Assembly: GCA_031979385.1 (NCBI GenBank) | Contig: DALZEF010000001.1 | Location: forward strand, 1 to 64,000 | Source of the DNA: Timonella sp031979385 | Lineage (GTDB): Bacteria > Actinomycetota > Actinomycetes > Actinomycetales > Cellulomonadaceae | Reading direction: 5' to 3' | DNA: 64,000 nt | Part shown: positions 36,827-44,998 of the stretch, piece after piece | Layout of the letters: every line of letters begins with the position of its first letter | Numbering within the stretch: position 1 is the first letter of the stretch | Notes under the pieces: generated by a model | What the model was told of the DNA's origin: nothing | Database searches by the model: none | Seen by the model: only the letters and a program-made list of their open reading frames with translations | Position numbers and translations under genes: made by a program

Positions 36827-36932
36827 AGCATTCCTTCTTTCTCGTCATTGAGTTGATAGCCCGGGCCGAAGGAACTTCACCACCATGTGTGTTCCGTCGG
36901 GTCTAGGCATGGAATCGGCTTGCTGAAACCAA

Positions 36933-36948
36933 CCGAAATCGTTTTCTG
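36933..36948. promoter_or_regulatory. LacI-type operator-like site in the importer/LacI divergent region
   Basis: CCGAAATCGTTTTCTG holds the near-palindromic core GAAATCGTTTTC, one mismatch from a perfect 12-base palindrome centred on CG. It lies about 107 bases upstream of the binding-protein start and 130 bases upstream of lacI. It resembles the site at 5254-5269. Confidence 0.55.
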
Positions 36949-37079
36949 AATCTATCTGAAAGCCAGACCGCGCGTCAAGAGAGCCGCGGAAATAATGGAG
37001 AACTCGCCCGATATCCCGCATAAACTCGCCGCTCGATAATGATATCGTCATCTCTAGGACATGCTAGGAGCACCGAAAA

Positions 37080-38105
37080 ATGAACGAACCCACGCTGTTA
37101 CCCAAGTCGCAGTCGACCCTTGCCGATGTTGCGCGCCTTGCTGGTGTTTCGGTCGCCACCGCGTCGAAGGCTCTCAACGACAAACCACAGGTGCGCGCCG
37201 AAACCCGAGCTCGTGTGAAAGCCGCTGCCGAACAACTTTCGTTCCTACCCAATATCCTTGCGCAGTCCCTGCATCAGCAACGCACGGGAACCGTTGGTCT
37301 GATAACCTCTGACCTCGAAGGACGTTTCTCGATACCAATCCTCCTCGGGGCCGAAGACGCTTTCGGCGCAGGAGCTGTCTCGGTCTTCCTCTGTGACGCC
37401 CGCGACGACGCTATCCGCGAACGTCACCACCTGCGCGCACTGCTTTCTCGCCGCGTTGACGGCATCATTGTCGTGGGCTCTCGTCCCGATCCACGACAGA
37501 CACTCGGACGCAATATTGATGTGCCTGTCGTCTATGCCTATTCCCCGTCACTCCACGAGGATGACTACTCGGTTGTCGTTGATAACTACGGAGCAGGCAG
37601 GATGGCGATCGAGCACCTTCTCGCATGTGGTCGCACGAAAATCGCGCACATCACCGGTGACCCCTCCTACGGTGCGACCCACGAGCGTGCTGCAGGAGCC
37701 CGCGCCGCACTCACTGAAAACGGGCTCGACTTTGTTTCGGAGCATCCTCTTGAGGGAAGCTGGAGTGAATCATGGGGACGGGGCGCGGCGCACATGCTCC
37801 TGAGCCAGGGCCACGACATCGACGGCATCTTCTGCGGAAGCGACCAGATCGCGCGAGGAGTACTCGACACGCTTCGCGAGGCTGGACGTAGGGTTCCAGA
37901 GGATATCGCCGTGATTGGGTTTGACAACTGGGAGGCATTTGCCGCCAACTCACGCCCGCAACTCACGAGCATCGACATGCAACTTGAGAAACTCGGGAAC
38001 CTCGCCGCTCGCAAACTGTTCAGCATCCTTGACGGCGAGACTGCCAGCGGTATCGAGACACTGCCCTGCAAGCTCGTATACCGCGAATCCACGGCTGCAC
38101 AGTAA
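37080..38105 (+). CDS. LacI family transcriptional regulator
   Basis: 341 residues, ATG 37080 with GGAG nine bases upstream. The N-terminal helix-turn-helix and hinge read STLADVARLAGVSVATASKALN and LSFLPNILAQSLHQQRTGTVG, followed by the periplasmic-binding-protein-like effector domain (VGLITSDLEGRFSIP, FCGSDQIARGVLDTLR, VIGFDNWEAFAANSRPQLTSI). It diverges from the sugar importer operon, the usual local-repressor layout. The effector is probably the imported sugar. Similar operator-like sites before the operon and before the 5-kb glycosidase suggest a two-locus regulon. Confidence 0.94.
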   Translation: MNEPTLLPKSQSTLADVARLAGVSVATASKALNDKPQVRAETRARVKAAAEQLSFLPNILAQSLHQQRTGTVGLITSDLEGRFSIPILLGAEDAFGAGAVSVFLCDARDDAIRERHHLRALLSRRVDGIIVVGSRPDPRQTLGRNIDVPVVYAYSPSLHEDDYSVVVDNYGAGRMAIEHLLACGRTKIAHITGDPSYGATHERAAGARAALTENGLDFVSEHPLEGSWSESWGRGAAHMLLSQGHDIDGIFCGSDQIARGVLDTLREAGRRVPEDIAVIGFDNWEAFAANSRPQLTSIDMQLEKLGNLAARKLFSILDGETASGIETLPCKLVYRESTAAQ

Positions 38106-38142
38106 CCACGCATCTCCGGCGTGAGGCGTTTTTCCAGATTGG

Positions 38143-38194
38143 CGACGATTCCCTCCTCTCAGCGCACGATTGCGCTGGGAGGAGGGAATCGTCG
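38143..38194. repeat. Family B hairpin, copy 3 (24-bp stem)
   Basis: The 24-base arms (38143-38166 and 38171-38194) pair with one mismatch around CGAT. They start CGACGATTCCCTCCTCTCAG and share the family B pattern with 31625-31675. It lies 38 bases after the lacI stop. Confidence 0.85.
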
Positions 38195-38271
38195 TAAAGC
38201 AGCACGTGCGTGCCGCAACCTATCGTGAGGCTGACCACCAATGCCGCCCGCCAACCGCCGCAGACCGCATA

Positions 38272-39828
38272 ATGGAGGACGTGTCTGCCCAGAATCCAAC
38301 CGAACAGTACGCCCCACTCGACCCAGAGGCACTGACAATCGCGCTGCGTGTACTCGACGAGGCGAATAATCTTCCCGCAGATCATCCTGACCGCGTGCAA
38401 CTCATGCACGCTACCTCGAAACTGTTCAAAACCCTCAAAAAGGTTCGCCGGAACAACGCCAAGCAGAAGGTGCGCGCCGCCGACACAGCCGTCATCGAAG
38501 CCACAGCAACCGGAGCCCCTAGCCGTCTCGACGATGAGACCGAGGGACTCGACCTCATCTCCCCCACCACGTCACGGTTCGCGGGGCAGTTGAGCCGTCC
38601 GCAGGCATGCTACGTCTGCAAGCGGCACTACGTGGATGTCGACTACTTCTATCACCAGTTGTGTCCGGAGTGTTCACTGCTGAATCACTCGAAACGAGAT
38701 GCTCGCACCGATCTACGGGGCAAACGCGCACTGTTGACCGGTGGGCGCGCGAAGATCGGCATGCACATAGCATTGCGGCTGCTACGCGACGGAGCACACC
38801 TGACCATTACAACCCGATTCCCCAACGATGCCGTACGCAGATTCAAGGCCATCAAGGACTCGTCGGACTGGATCGCCCGGCTGAAAATCGTAGGCATCGA
38901 TCTACGTGACCCCGCGCAAGTCGTTGCGCTCGCCGAGGAGGTTGCAAGCGACGGGCCACTGGACATCCTGATCAACAACGCCGCGCAGACGGTTCGACGC
39001 TCTGCCGGCGCCTATGCGCCGCTTGCTGAAGCCGAGTCTGCGCCACTCCCCTCCGGTGTACTTCCACAGATACTAAGACTGGGGCGTTCGTTCGATACAC
39101 ACCCGGCCACCCTCGAAGGCCAGGTACAGGGTCGCATTGAGGGAGGAGATGTCACGACCGATAGCGGTTCTGCTGCAACGCCTCAGGCTGGGGCATCGCC
39201 AGTACGCGTATCACCCGCGGTCACCACCCCAGAACTCATCACAAAACTCGCGCTCAGTGCAGGATCAGCCTCGTTTGAGCGCATCGAAACCGGAACCGCA
39301 ATCGACGCAGGTGGCCTGGTGCCAGATCTGGTGCACACGAACTCCTGGGTTCAGGGCGTCGACGAGATTGACCCACTCGAGTTACTCGAAGTTCAACTGT
39401 GCAACTCGACGGCACCGTTCATCCTGATCAGCCGTCTGCGTCCAGCCATGCGCGCGGCGGTCCAGGCAGGTGCGCGCCGAGCCTATGTCGTGAACGTCTC
39501 CGCGATGGAGGGTGTGTTCAATCGAGGCTACAAGGGACCAGGGCACCCACACACCAACATGGCAAAGGCAGCGCTCAACATGCTGACCCGCACGAGCGCC
39601 CGCGAGATGTTCGAGTCCGACTCGATCCTCATGACATCAGTGGACACCGGCTGGATCACGGATGAACGCCCGCACACCACCAAGGTCCGGCTTGCTCAGG
39701 AGGGTTTCCACGCGCCGCTCGATCTGATCGATGGGGCAGCGCGCGTGTACGATCCGATTGTGCGCGGTGAAGACGGTGAGGATCTGTTCGGTTGCTTCCT
39801 CAAGGATTACGCGCCGAGCAACTGGTAA
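38272..39828 (+). CDS. Atypical SDR-family protein with N-terminal zinc ribbon
   Basis: 518 residues from ATG 38272; GTG 38281 is an alternative. An N-terminal helical part (20-105) precedes a CxxC-x13-CxxC zinc ribbon (CYVCKRHYVDVDYFYHQLCPEC region, near 120-142). A Rossmann domain follows, with RALLTGGRAKIGMHIALRLL in place of the usual TGxxxGIG, and ILINNAAQTVRRS. A Pro/Ala-rich insert of about 90 residues (240-330) interrupts the domain. The catalytic Tyr of YxxxK is missing: the segment reads PHTNMAKAALNML. The family is widespread but, to my knowledge, uncharacterised. It may not be a classical dehydrogenase. No operon partner. Confidence 0.82.
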   Translation: MEDVSAQNPTEQYAPLDPEALTIALRVLDEANNLPADHPDRVQLMHATSKLFKTLKKVRRNNAKQKVRAADTAVIEATATGAPSRLDDETEGLDLISPTTSRFAGQLSRPQACYVCKRHYVDVDYFYHQLCPECSLLNHSKRDARTDLRGKRALLTGGRAKIGMHIALRLLRDGAHLTITTRFPNDAVRRFKAIKDSSDWIARLKIVGIDLRDPAQVVALAEEVASDGPLDILINNAAQTVRRSAGAYAPLAEAESAPLPSGVLPQILRLGRSFDTHPATLEGQVQGRIEGGDVTTDSGSAATPQAGASPVRVSPAVTTPELITKLALSAGSASFERIETGTAIDAGGLVPDLVHTNSWVQGVDEIDPLELLEVQLCNSTAPFILISRLRPAMRAAVQAGARRAYVVNVSAMEGVFNRGYKGPGHPHTNMAKAALNMLTRTSAREMFESDSILMTSVDTGWITDERPHTTKVRLAQEGFHAPLDLIDGAARVYDPIVRGEDGEDLFGCFLKDYAPSNW

Positions 39829-39900
39829 GACCTCAGCCAACGGACGCGATCATCTGAGGCTAAGGCCAAGTCACCCGAGTAGGGCTGGATGGATCTGCGA

Positions 39901-40338
39901 TCACGCGGGAACGGGTTGAAACTGGGAGTGTTCCCGTTCTATATGCTCGATGATCCGCACGTCTCCATCAAGCCAGTTGTATCCGCGGAGATTCGTGGGG
40001 TCCGCCCATTCGAGGAGATCGTGTTCGACGAGAGGGCGAGGTTCGCCTTCGGTGATGCGGGCGTACCACAGGCGCATGATGTGGCGGTCGGTGATGATCC
40101 AGCCGCCGTTGTCTGGGCCGACGATCTCCTTGCCGAGTGCAACCTTTATGCCGAGTTCTTCATGCAGCTCGCGGTGCAACGCTCGTTCAGGGCTTTCGCC
40201 TGACTCGACTTTGCCTCCTGGGAACTCCCACCGTCCGGCGATCTGAGCCGGCTTCGATCGACGTGCTGCGAGCATGCGGGTTGGGGTTTCGAGGTCATCA
40301 ACAAGTGCTGCTGCAACAACGAGTCTGAGTTCTGTCAT
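39901..40338 (-). CDS. Nudix hydrolase, MutT-like
   Basis: 145 residues, ATG 40338 with GGAG seven bases upstream. The Nudix box GGKVESGESPERALHRELHEELGI fits GX5EX7REUXEEXGU, here with the leading segment FPGGKVESGE. Family members of this (d)NTP-pyrophosphohydrolase type clean oxidised or non-canonical nucleotides. It begins with LRLVVAAALVDD, and RRSKPAQIAGRWEFPGGK is typical of MutT. It converges with the SDR gene. Confidence 0.92.
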   Translation of the reverse strand: MTELRLVVAAALVDDLETPTRMLAARRSKPAQIAGRWEFPGGKVESGESPERALHRELHEELGIKVALGKEIVGPDNGGWIITDRHIMRLWYARITEGEPRPLVEHDLLEWADPTNLRGYNWLDGDVRIIEHIEREHSQFQPVPA

Positions 40339-40657
40339 GTCTTAACTCCTTTTCGTTGTTTTGTTACTGCTGGTATAAAGCGTGGTCGGGCTTATTTTAT
40401 TCCGGCAGTAGGTCATAGGCGAAGATAATTCGATGGGACTAATTTGGCCCGCTGGCACACAGGTTCAGACAAAAACCTGATGGCTCTCCTTGTCGGATGG
40501 GCTGTTTTGGGTCCGGATATACGTACTTTGTGTGTGCACCCGGATCTTTTTGGCCCCATCGAGTCCAGCATCATCCACCGATAGATCCGAACGCCAGACC
40601 CTCTCGCCACTAACCGCGTTTGGGGCTATGACCCGAGAACCATCCCTGAGAAAACAC
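40339..40657. other. Intergenic region with no supported gene
   Basis: About 320 bases that are more AT-rich than the genes on either side. Short reading frames on the minus strand (ending near 40413 and 40465) lack ribosome sites and recognisable sequence. I see no RNA gene. Confidence 0.5.
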
Positions 40658-40689
40658 AAGGGCCGCGCTCATCCTAGAACGCGGCCCTT
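40658..40689 (-). terminator. Terminator of the small LuxR-type gene
   Basis: A 10-bp stem, AAGGGCCGCG against CGCGGCCCTT, with a 12-base loop lies 20 bases after the minus-strand stop at 40709. On the minus strand it is followed by TTGTGTTTTC. Confidence 0.75.
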
Positions 40690-40708
40690 GAGAAGTCTGT
40701 GGAACGAA

Positions 40709-40942
40709 TCAGGCTTGAATACCTGCTTCGCGTGCCCAGCGGACAGCGTCTGCTCGGGTGGATACGCCGATCTTACGGTAGACCGACCGCACCTGAGATT
40801 TGACGGTGTTGCGGGTGACGAAAAGCTTTGCAGCGATCTGCTCGAGCGTTGCCTCTTCGGAAAGGTTTGCAAGCACTACGCGCTCGCGCCTTGTCAGGTC
40901 CTTGACCTCTACTGCTTGCTCAAGTGTGTCAGTGGTGCTCAT
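40709..40942 (-). CDS. Solo LuxR-type helix-turn-helix protein
   Basis: 77 residues from ATG 40942 with GGAGG just upstream; the longer frame back to 41194 is not coding-like. Nearly all of it is a GerE/LuxR DNA-binding domain (LTRRERVVLANLSEEATLEQ, then LFVTRNTVKSQVRSVYRKIGVSTR). There is no receiver or ligand domain. A near-ideal CRP/GlxR-type site lies about 200 bases upstream at 41143-41158. It has its own terminator, so it is a stand-alone gene. Its targets are unknown. Confidence 0.88.
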   Translation of the reverse strand: MSTTDTLEQAVEVKDLTRRERVVLANLSEEATLEQIAAKLFVTRNTVKSQVRSVYRKIGVSTRADAVRWAREAGIQA

Positions 40943-41142
40943 TGTTCCTCCATCTGTTTGCCGGCGCTCGGTGATGCGGCCGAGCCCCCCGCCGGTTTGG
41001 TTCTCCCATTTGATGAGAGTGCTCCTATGAAGAATCATTACGCAGAAACTCGGAGGTTTCCCTGAGATATTTCGTAATGGAACCGGAGAGCGCCTGATTT
41101 GCCCGGTTTTAGGGTGATTTTTACAAGACGAGAAGGAATTAA

Positions 41143-41158
41143 TGTGATCTAAATCACA
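41143..41158. promoter_or_regulatory. CRP/GlxR-type binding site
   Basis: TGTGATCTAAATCACA is a near-perfect palindrome and fits the TGTGA-N6-TCACA consensus of CRP and actinobacterial GlxR. It lies in the intergenic region between the solo LuxR gene and the phosphatase gene, both on the minus strand, and precedes the LuxR gene. Confidence 0.75.
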
Positions 41159-41245
41159 CGTAGGTAGTCGGGTTGAGAATACCGACCAACACACTACGGG
41201 TACACACGTAGGCTCTTGTCCCCATGGGATCCCGCCACAGGAATG

Positions 41246-41761
41246 CTAAGCGCTGACTTCGCGCTCAAGGTGCTCAACGAGGCCGGCAACCGCTGCCTCA
41301 ATCTGTTCCAGACACACCTCGAAGTCTCTCATCCCGCCATACCAGGGATCATCGACATCGAGGACGTGCTCGGGATTTTCATCCAACGACGGAGCGGCGG
41401 GATCGAAGATACGAAACATCTGGATCACACCACCATCAGCCCCCGCTCGTTCCGCAAGCCTGCGCGCCGCCGAAGCATGACGCGCGGTCATCACCAGGAC
41501 CAGGTTGCATTGTGCGAGCATCGCACCAGAAAGCTGTCGGGCAGTATGTGCGTCAAGGGCAGCATCGCCATATCCAGCCTCAACGAGGACCTTGCGCGCC
41601 CGGCGATCAAGACCGTTGCCGACTTCCTCATTCGAGATTCCAGTCGAATCGACCTGAACCAGTCCCTCAAGGCCCTTCTCGCGCAACTTCTCACGCAGCA
41701 CGATCTCCGCCATGGGGGAACGGCAGATGTTTCCCGTGCACACCATCATGACCTTAAACAC
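41246..41761 (-). CDS. Low-molecular-weight protein tyrosine phosphatase
   Basis: 171 residues from GTG 41761, with GGAG seven bases upstream. The P-loop VCTGNICRSPMAE (C8-X5-R14-S) is at the N-terminus. The general-acid Asp lies in the DVDDPWYGG segment, as in this family. It dephosphorylates tyrosine-phosphorylated proteins; mycobacterial PtpA and Wzb-type polysaccharide phosphatases are relatives. No tyrosine kinase gene is in the window. It follows the large membrane protein gene on the same strand by about 80 bases. Confidence 0.94.
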   Translation of the reverse strand: MFKVMMVCTGNICRSPMAEIVLREKLREKGLEGLVQVDSTGISNEEVGNGLDRRARKVLVEAGYGDAALDAHTARQLSGAMLAQCNLVLVMTARHASAARRLAERAGADGGVIQMFRIFDPAAPSLDENPEHVLDVDDPWYGGMRDFEVCLEQIEAAVAGLVEHLEREVSA

Positions 41762-41839
41762 TTCGGGGCTCCTTAGCTTGACTGATCAATGCCGCCGCGA
41801 TTGGAGGGACAGGGGCGCACCTCGCATCGTAGGTAATAA

Positions 41840-44071
41840 TCACTCAAACACAAGCGCGACCTTCTCGCCCAGCGTATTGATTCGCCAGGAGCCATTCACC
41901 TCGATCTCGCGCTGCTGATCCCAGATCGGTTCGTCGTCTGATCCTGCCCACACCTGAGCACCGCCGATTACCCCACCACGCCACGCATACGTATAGTCCA
42001 GCACGAACGTTCCCGAGAAGTTCAGCCGTGCGCCGTCCTCCGCAAGGACAAACCGCAGGGAGTCCGTCGTCCATCGGAACTCAGAGACCTGATCCGCACT
42101 CAGTCCCAATTCCTCGACACGGTTGGGGCACCCGAGTTCGCTGAGTTCATTCATGCAGTCACGCAGATAATCCTGTGCCACCTCCCGAGCGTCTTGAAGG
42201 AGCAGTTCACTTGGGCGCTCACTGAACGAGACGACGACCGGCCGATTCGGCTCCGCAGCCACCACGAGATCCTGCGCCTCGCCAAAGTCCGCATACCTCG
42301 CGGAGTGGGAGACCTCAAACGAATACGTTCCTGGGAACAGCGAGACCACGGTTCCCTCGCGCGAATCGGTGGCCCGAACGTACGTGCCACTGTCGCTGAT
42401 GTCGATCTGCGCAACTGAGTCATGGATGCTTGAGGACTGGACCGTGAGCGTAACCGGCACGGACAGTCCCTTGGTGATGCGCCATTGCGGTATCAGGCCG
42501 AACGGGCCTGCTTCATCGCGCACCAGTGAGATCGAACTGCGCTTGGTTCCATCCATGTCGCGCCAAGTGACCGACACGGTTGCAGTGTCGCCTTCCTTCT
42601 TGAGTATGCCCAGCGTGTATTGCGTCGGACGCCCCGTGATATCGCGGTAGGTGGCATCGGTGAGGATCGGCAGCCCCTTGTGTGGCTCAAGCTCATAGGC
42701 GCTCTCTGCACGCCCCTCCGCGAGTGCGGTGACGTACCGATCGGCAACATGCTGCGCTGTGAGGGCAGGCCCGTATTGGGTGTGACTCTGCCAAACGACG
42801 ACCCCGAATGCGAGCAACACAGTCACGGTTAACATGCCGAGCAGCGCTCGTAGGCGCTGGCTCTCGGGGTCAAGACGGCTGTGACGCGCCCGGCTGACCC
42901 GAGTTGAAGGGGCTGTTGTGACGGCTGGGTCCTCAATAACGACTGGAACCTGCTGTGGTACGGGGGGCGGGGGTACCGGTGCAGAACCGGGCGGCGGCGG
43001 GACTGAAGGCGTGCCCCTCAGAGCAGACTGTGTGCCCGCGGCCCGTGGGGCATCCTGCGCTGGGAGGGCGTGCTCATCCTGCGCCGGCTCAGGCGTGCTT
43101 GCTTGTTCGCCGTGCTGCGGCGTGTTCGTGACGGCGAGGGCTGGCTCGGTTGTTGCATCCGTCCTGATAAGGTCTGTCGCGGTCACGGCGCGCATCTGCA
43201 TCGTTGGCGCGCTCGCGGTCTCCGCTGGACTCACTGTCTGCTCTGCCTCGCCGTTGATCGCGCGACGAGCCGCTTCGCGCAGCGCGCGATTTCCCGGTAC
43301 GTGTTGGATGGTGGTCCGTCGCGTGGCGCGCTGCCGTGGTTGGCGCAACACCGAACGCGACGGCACATAAGAACTCACGAGCCGAACTGTCTCCTCGATG
43401 ACCCCGTCAAAGGCGAATCGGTCAACGATCCGCGGTGAACTGGTCTCCACCGTGGAGACATACGCTTTGCGCACGGGTGGGACCGCGCCAGCGTCCGTTG
43501 GGTGGGCCCCTGTGACCTCCCACTTGATTGCCGACGAGTCCCCACCCCTACCCTCGTCCTCCGTCTGGTGGGTGGCAAGTTGACTGACGCCCTGCTGCCT
43601 GACTGCTCCCAGGTTGGCCGAGGTCGCCTCGGGGGGAGGCGGCGGAACCGGGGCGTTGCGGTTCGCGCTGCTGCGCGCGAGTGTCATGCTCGGAGCAGTG
43701 AGTGTGAGTCGTTCCTGACGCTGTTTGCGCACTCGTTCGAGTGTCTTGCGGTTGATGGTGAGCGTTGAGGCACCGATATGGGCATCCGCGACTGGCCCTT
43801 GCGGTTCAACCGGCGGTTCGGTGTGTTGCGCTGGCATTGCCGGAGGGGCCCACGGTGATTGGTCCATGGCTGACAGGACCGGAACGTTGCGTGGTGGCAC
43901 CAAGTCGTCGCGGCGAGACAAGGTCGTGTCATCCGTGGCATGGCCATAGTGCCAACCCGAACGCTGTGGATTCCTGTCACCCTCGACCAATATCCTGCTT
44001 GATGTTTTCGGGCGCGGGACAGCACGTGACGGGTCAGAAGGCTGCGAAGGCGACGCAACTCTCACGTGCAT
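41840..44071 (-). CDS. Large single-pass membrane protein with Pro-rich cytoplasmic region (unknown function)
   Basis: 743 residues from ATG 44071, chosen because GGAG lies five bases upstream; a GTG at 44116 is in frame but sits on a G-run. The N-terminal half (1-400) is low complexity, with Pro/Ala-rich segments such as PVPPPPPEATSA and VPPPPGSAPVPPPPVPQQVP, and no enzyme motif. A membrane helix (LLGMLTVTVLLAFGVVVWQS) lies near residue 425. The C-terminal part (440-743) should be extracytoplasmic, with DRYVTALAEGRAESAYEL like the NTF2-like or MecA-N-like domains of surface proteins. Its position near the kinase cluster and its disordered Pro-rich tail suggest an envelope role and possible Ser/Thr phosphorylation (inference). 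Confidence 0.8.
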   Translation of the reverse strand: MHVRVASPSQPSDPSRAVPRPKTSSRILVEGDRNPQRSGWHYGHATDDTTLSRRDDLVPPRNVPVLSAMDQSPWAPPAMPAQHTEPPVEPQGPVADAHIGASTLTINRKTLERVRKQRQERLTLTAPSMTLARSSANRNAPVPPPPPEATSANLGAVRQQGVSQLATHQTEDEGRGGDSSAIKWEVTGAHPTDAGAVPPVRKAYVSTVETSSPRIVDRFAFDGVIEETVRLVSSYVPSRSVLRQPRQRATRRTTIQHVPGNRALREAARRAINGEAEQTVSPAETASAPTMQMRAVTATDLIRTDATTEPALAVTNTPQHGEQASTPEPAQDEHALPAQDAPRAAGTQSALRGTPSVPPPPGSAPVPPPPVPQQVPVVIEDPAVTTAPSTRVSRARHSRLDPESQRLRALLGMLTVTVLLAFGVVVWQSHTQYGPALTAQHVADRYVTALAEGRAESAYELEPHKGLPILTDATYRDITGRPTQYTLGILKKEGDTATVSVTWRDMDGTKRSSISLVRDEAGPFGLIPQWRITKGLSVPVTLTVQSSSIHDSVAQIDISDSGTYVRATDSREGTVVSLFPGTYSFEVSHSARYADFGEAQDLVVAAEPNRPVVVSFSERPSELLLQDAREVAQDYLRDCMNELSELGCPNRVEELGLSADQVSEFRWTTDSLRFVLAEDGARLNFSGTFVLDYTYAWRGGVIGGAQVWAGSDDEPIWDQQREIEVNGSWRINTLGEKVALVFE

Positions 44072-44348
44072 GGGGGCTCCTGGGGATACGCGTGAAGTGT
44101 GTTCGGTGAACTTCACCCCCTACGGTGCGTTAGCGCAGGTTATAGATCAAGAGCAAGTGCATGGGAACAACCACCCATATGGGAAGATTTTTCATGAAAA
44201 GGCAAGTAATTCAGCCACGATACTCCAGCCGATGTGACGGATACGACTCCCCTAAGCACCAAGGCTCCCCGTCATTTGATGGTCCCAGGATGTTCGTTCA
44301 CTGCCTCGCGCTTCCTCCGCCTAACGCCGTTGCGGTGCGGTCGGCGGT

Positions 44349-44391
44349 GTTCTGGTTTTGTTTGGCAACAGTGCCGACAGACCCGAAACAT
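44349..44391. repeat. Degenerate copy of a family A palindrome arm
   Basis: GTGCCGACAGACCCGAAACA (44371-44390) matches the right arm of the 57.1-kb palindrome (CACCGACAGAACCGAAACA) at about 17 of 20 positions. A partial left arm, TCGGCGGTGTT, pairs with AACAGTGCCGA at 9 of 11 positions. It looks like a decayed member of the same repeat. Confidence 0.5.
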
Positions 44392-44631
44392 AGCGAGAGG
44401 TTGGGTGAAGCAAAACGAGAGTGGAGCACTCAGCGCAACCAATTCGTCGCCAATCCGAACCAGTGGGCGCCCGGTCCTACAACTGACTCTGTGGGACGAG
44501 ATTAATCCAGATGCGCTCATAAAAACCACGCACCCGGGATAAAAACATCCCACCGATATTCCAGCCGCCACTAACCCGTTCTTGCGCTAAACCGACATTC
44601 CGGACACACGGTGATAAACAAAAAGCACGAC

Positions 44632-44655
44632 CCCGGCCATCCAAGATCGTGCTTT
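44632..44655 (-). terminator. Terminator downstream of tRNA-Leu
   Basis: AAAGCACGA and TCGTGCTTT form a 9-bp stem. On the minus strand it is followed by TTGTTTATC. It lies six bases past the tRNA 3' end. Confidence 0.8.
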
Positions 44656-44661
44656 ATATCG

Positions 44662-44744
44662 TGCGTGTGGGGGGACTTGAACCCCCACGCCCTTGCGGGC
44701 ACTGGCACCTGAAGCCAGCGCGTCTGCCATTCCGCCACACACGC
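44662..44744 (-). tRNA. tRNA-Leu (anticodon CAG)
   Basis: 83 nt on the minus strand. The acceptor stem GCGTGTG pairs with CACACGC, followed by an A discriminator. The D arm (GGCGGAATGGCAGACGCG), the anticodon stem-loop CTGGCTTCAGGTGCCAG, a long variable arm (GCCCGCAAGGGC) typical of leucine tRNAs, and the T arm GGGGGTTCAAGTCCCCC are complete. CCA is not encoded. A terminator follows at 44632-44655. Confidence 0.96.
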
Positions 44745-44998
44745 GAACGACTAAAACTGTACCACGCAATTCCTGCACACTTTACATCGTGATACTTCAC
44801 TGCGGCACAGATAACATTACGTGTGGCCTTTCTTTGGCCTAATCCAGCGGTTCTACTTAGTGTCTAAGGTGGAAACACCGTAGTCTTTGATCTACGTTGC
44901 AGTTATTTACAGCGCTGACGTGTGAGGGTTCACACTCCCGGTGCTTAGAAACATGAAGTAACTCAGCAGGACCGCGAATGAGAGCGAAAGGAGGTACC

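Larger units (their letters stand above)
44117..44661. other. Intergenic region between the membrane protein gene and tRNA-Leu
   Basis: About 545 bases. Apart from a degenerate family A repeat at 44349-44391 and the tRNA terminator at 44632-44655, nothing is supported. Two overlapping frames at 44161-44505 and 44234-44542 have poor ribosome sites and no family similarity. Confidence 0.5.

Noticed and set aside
44161..44542. Two overlapping frames upstream of tRNA-Leu
   Set aside because: Poor starts, no recognisable sequence, and part of the stretch is a decayed palindrome.
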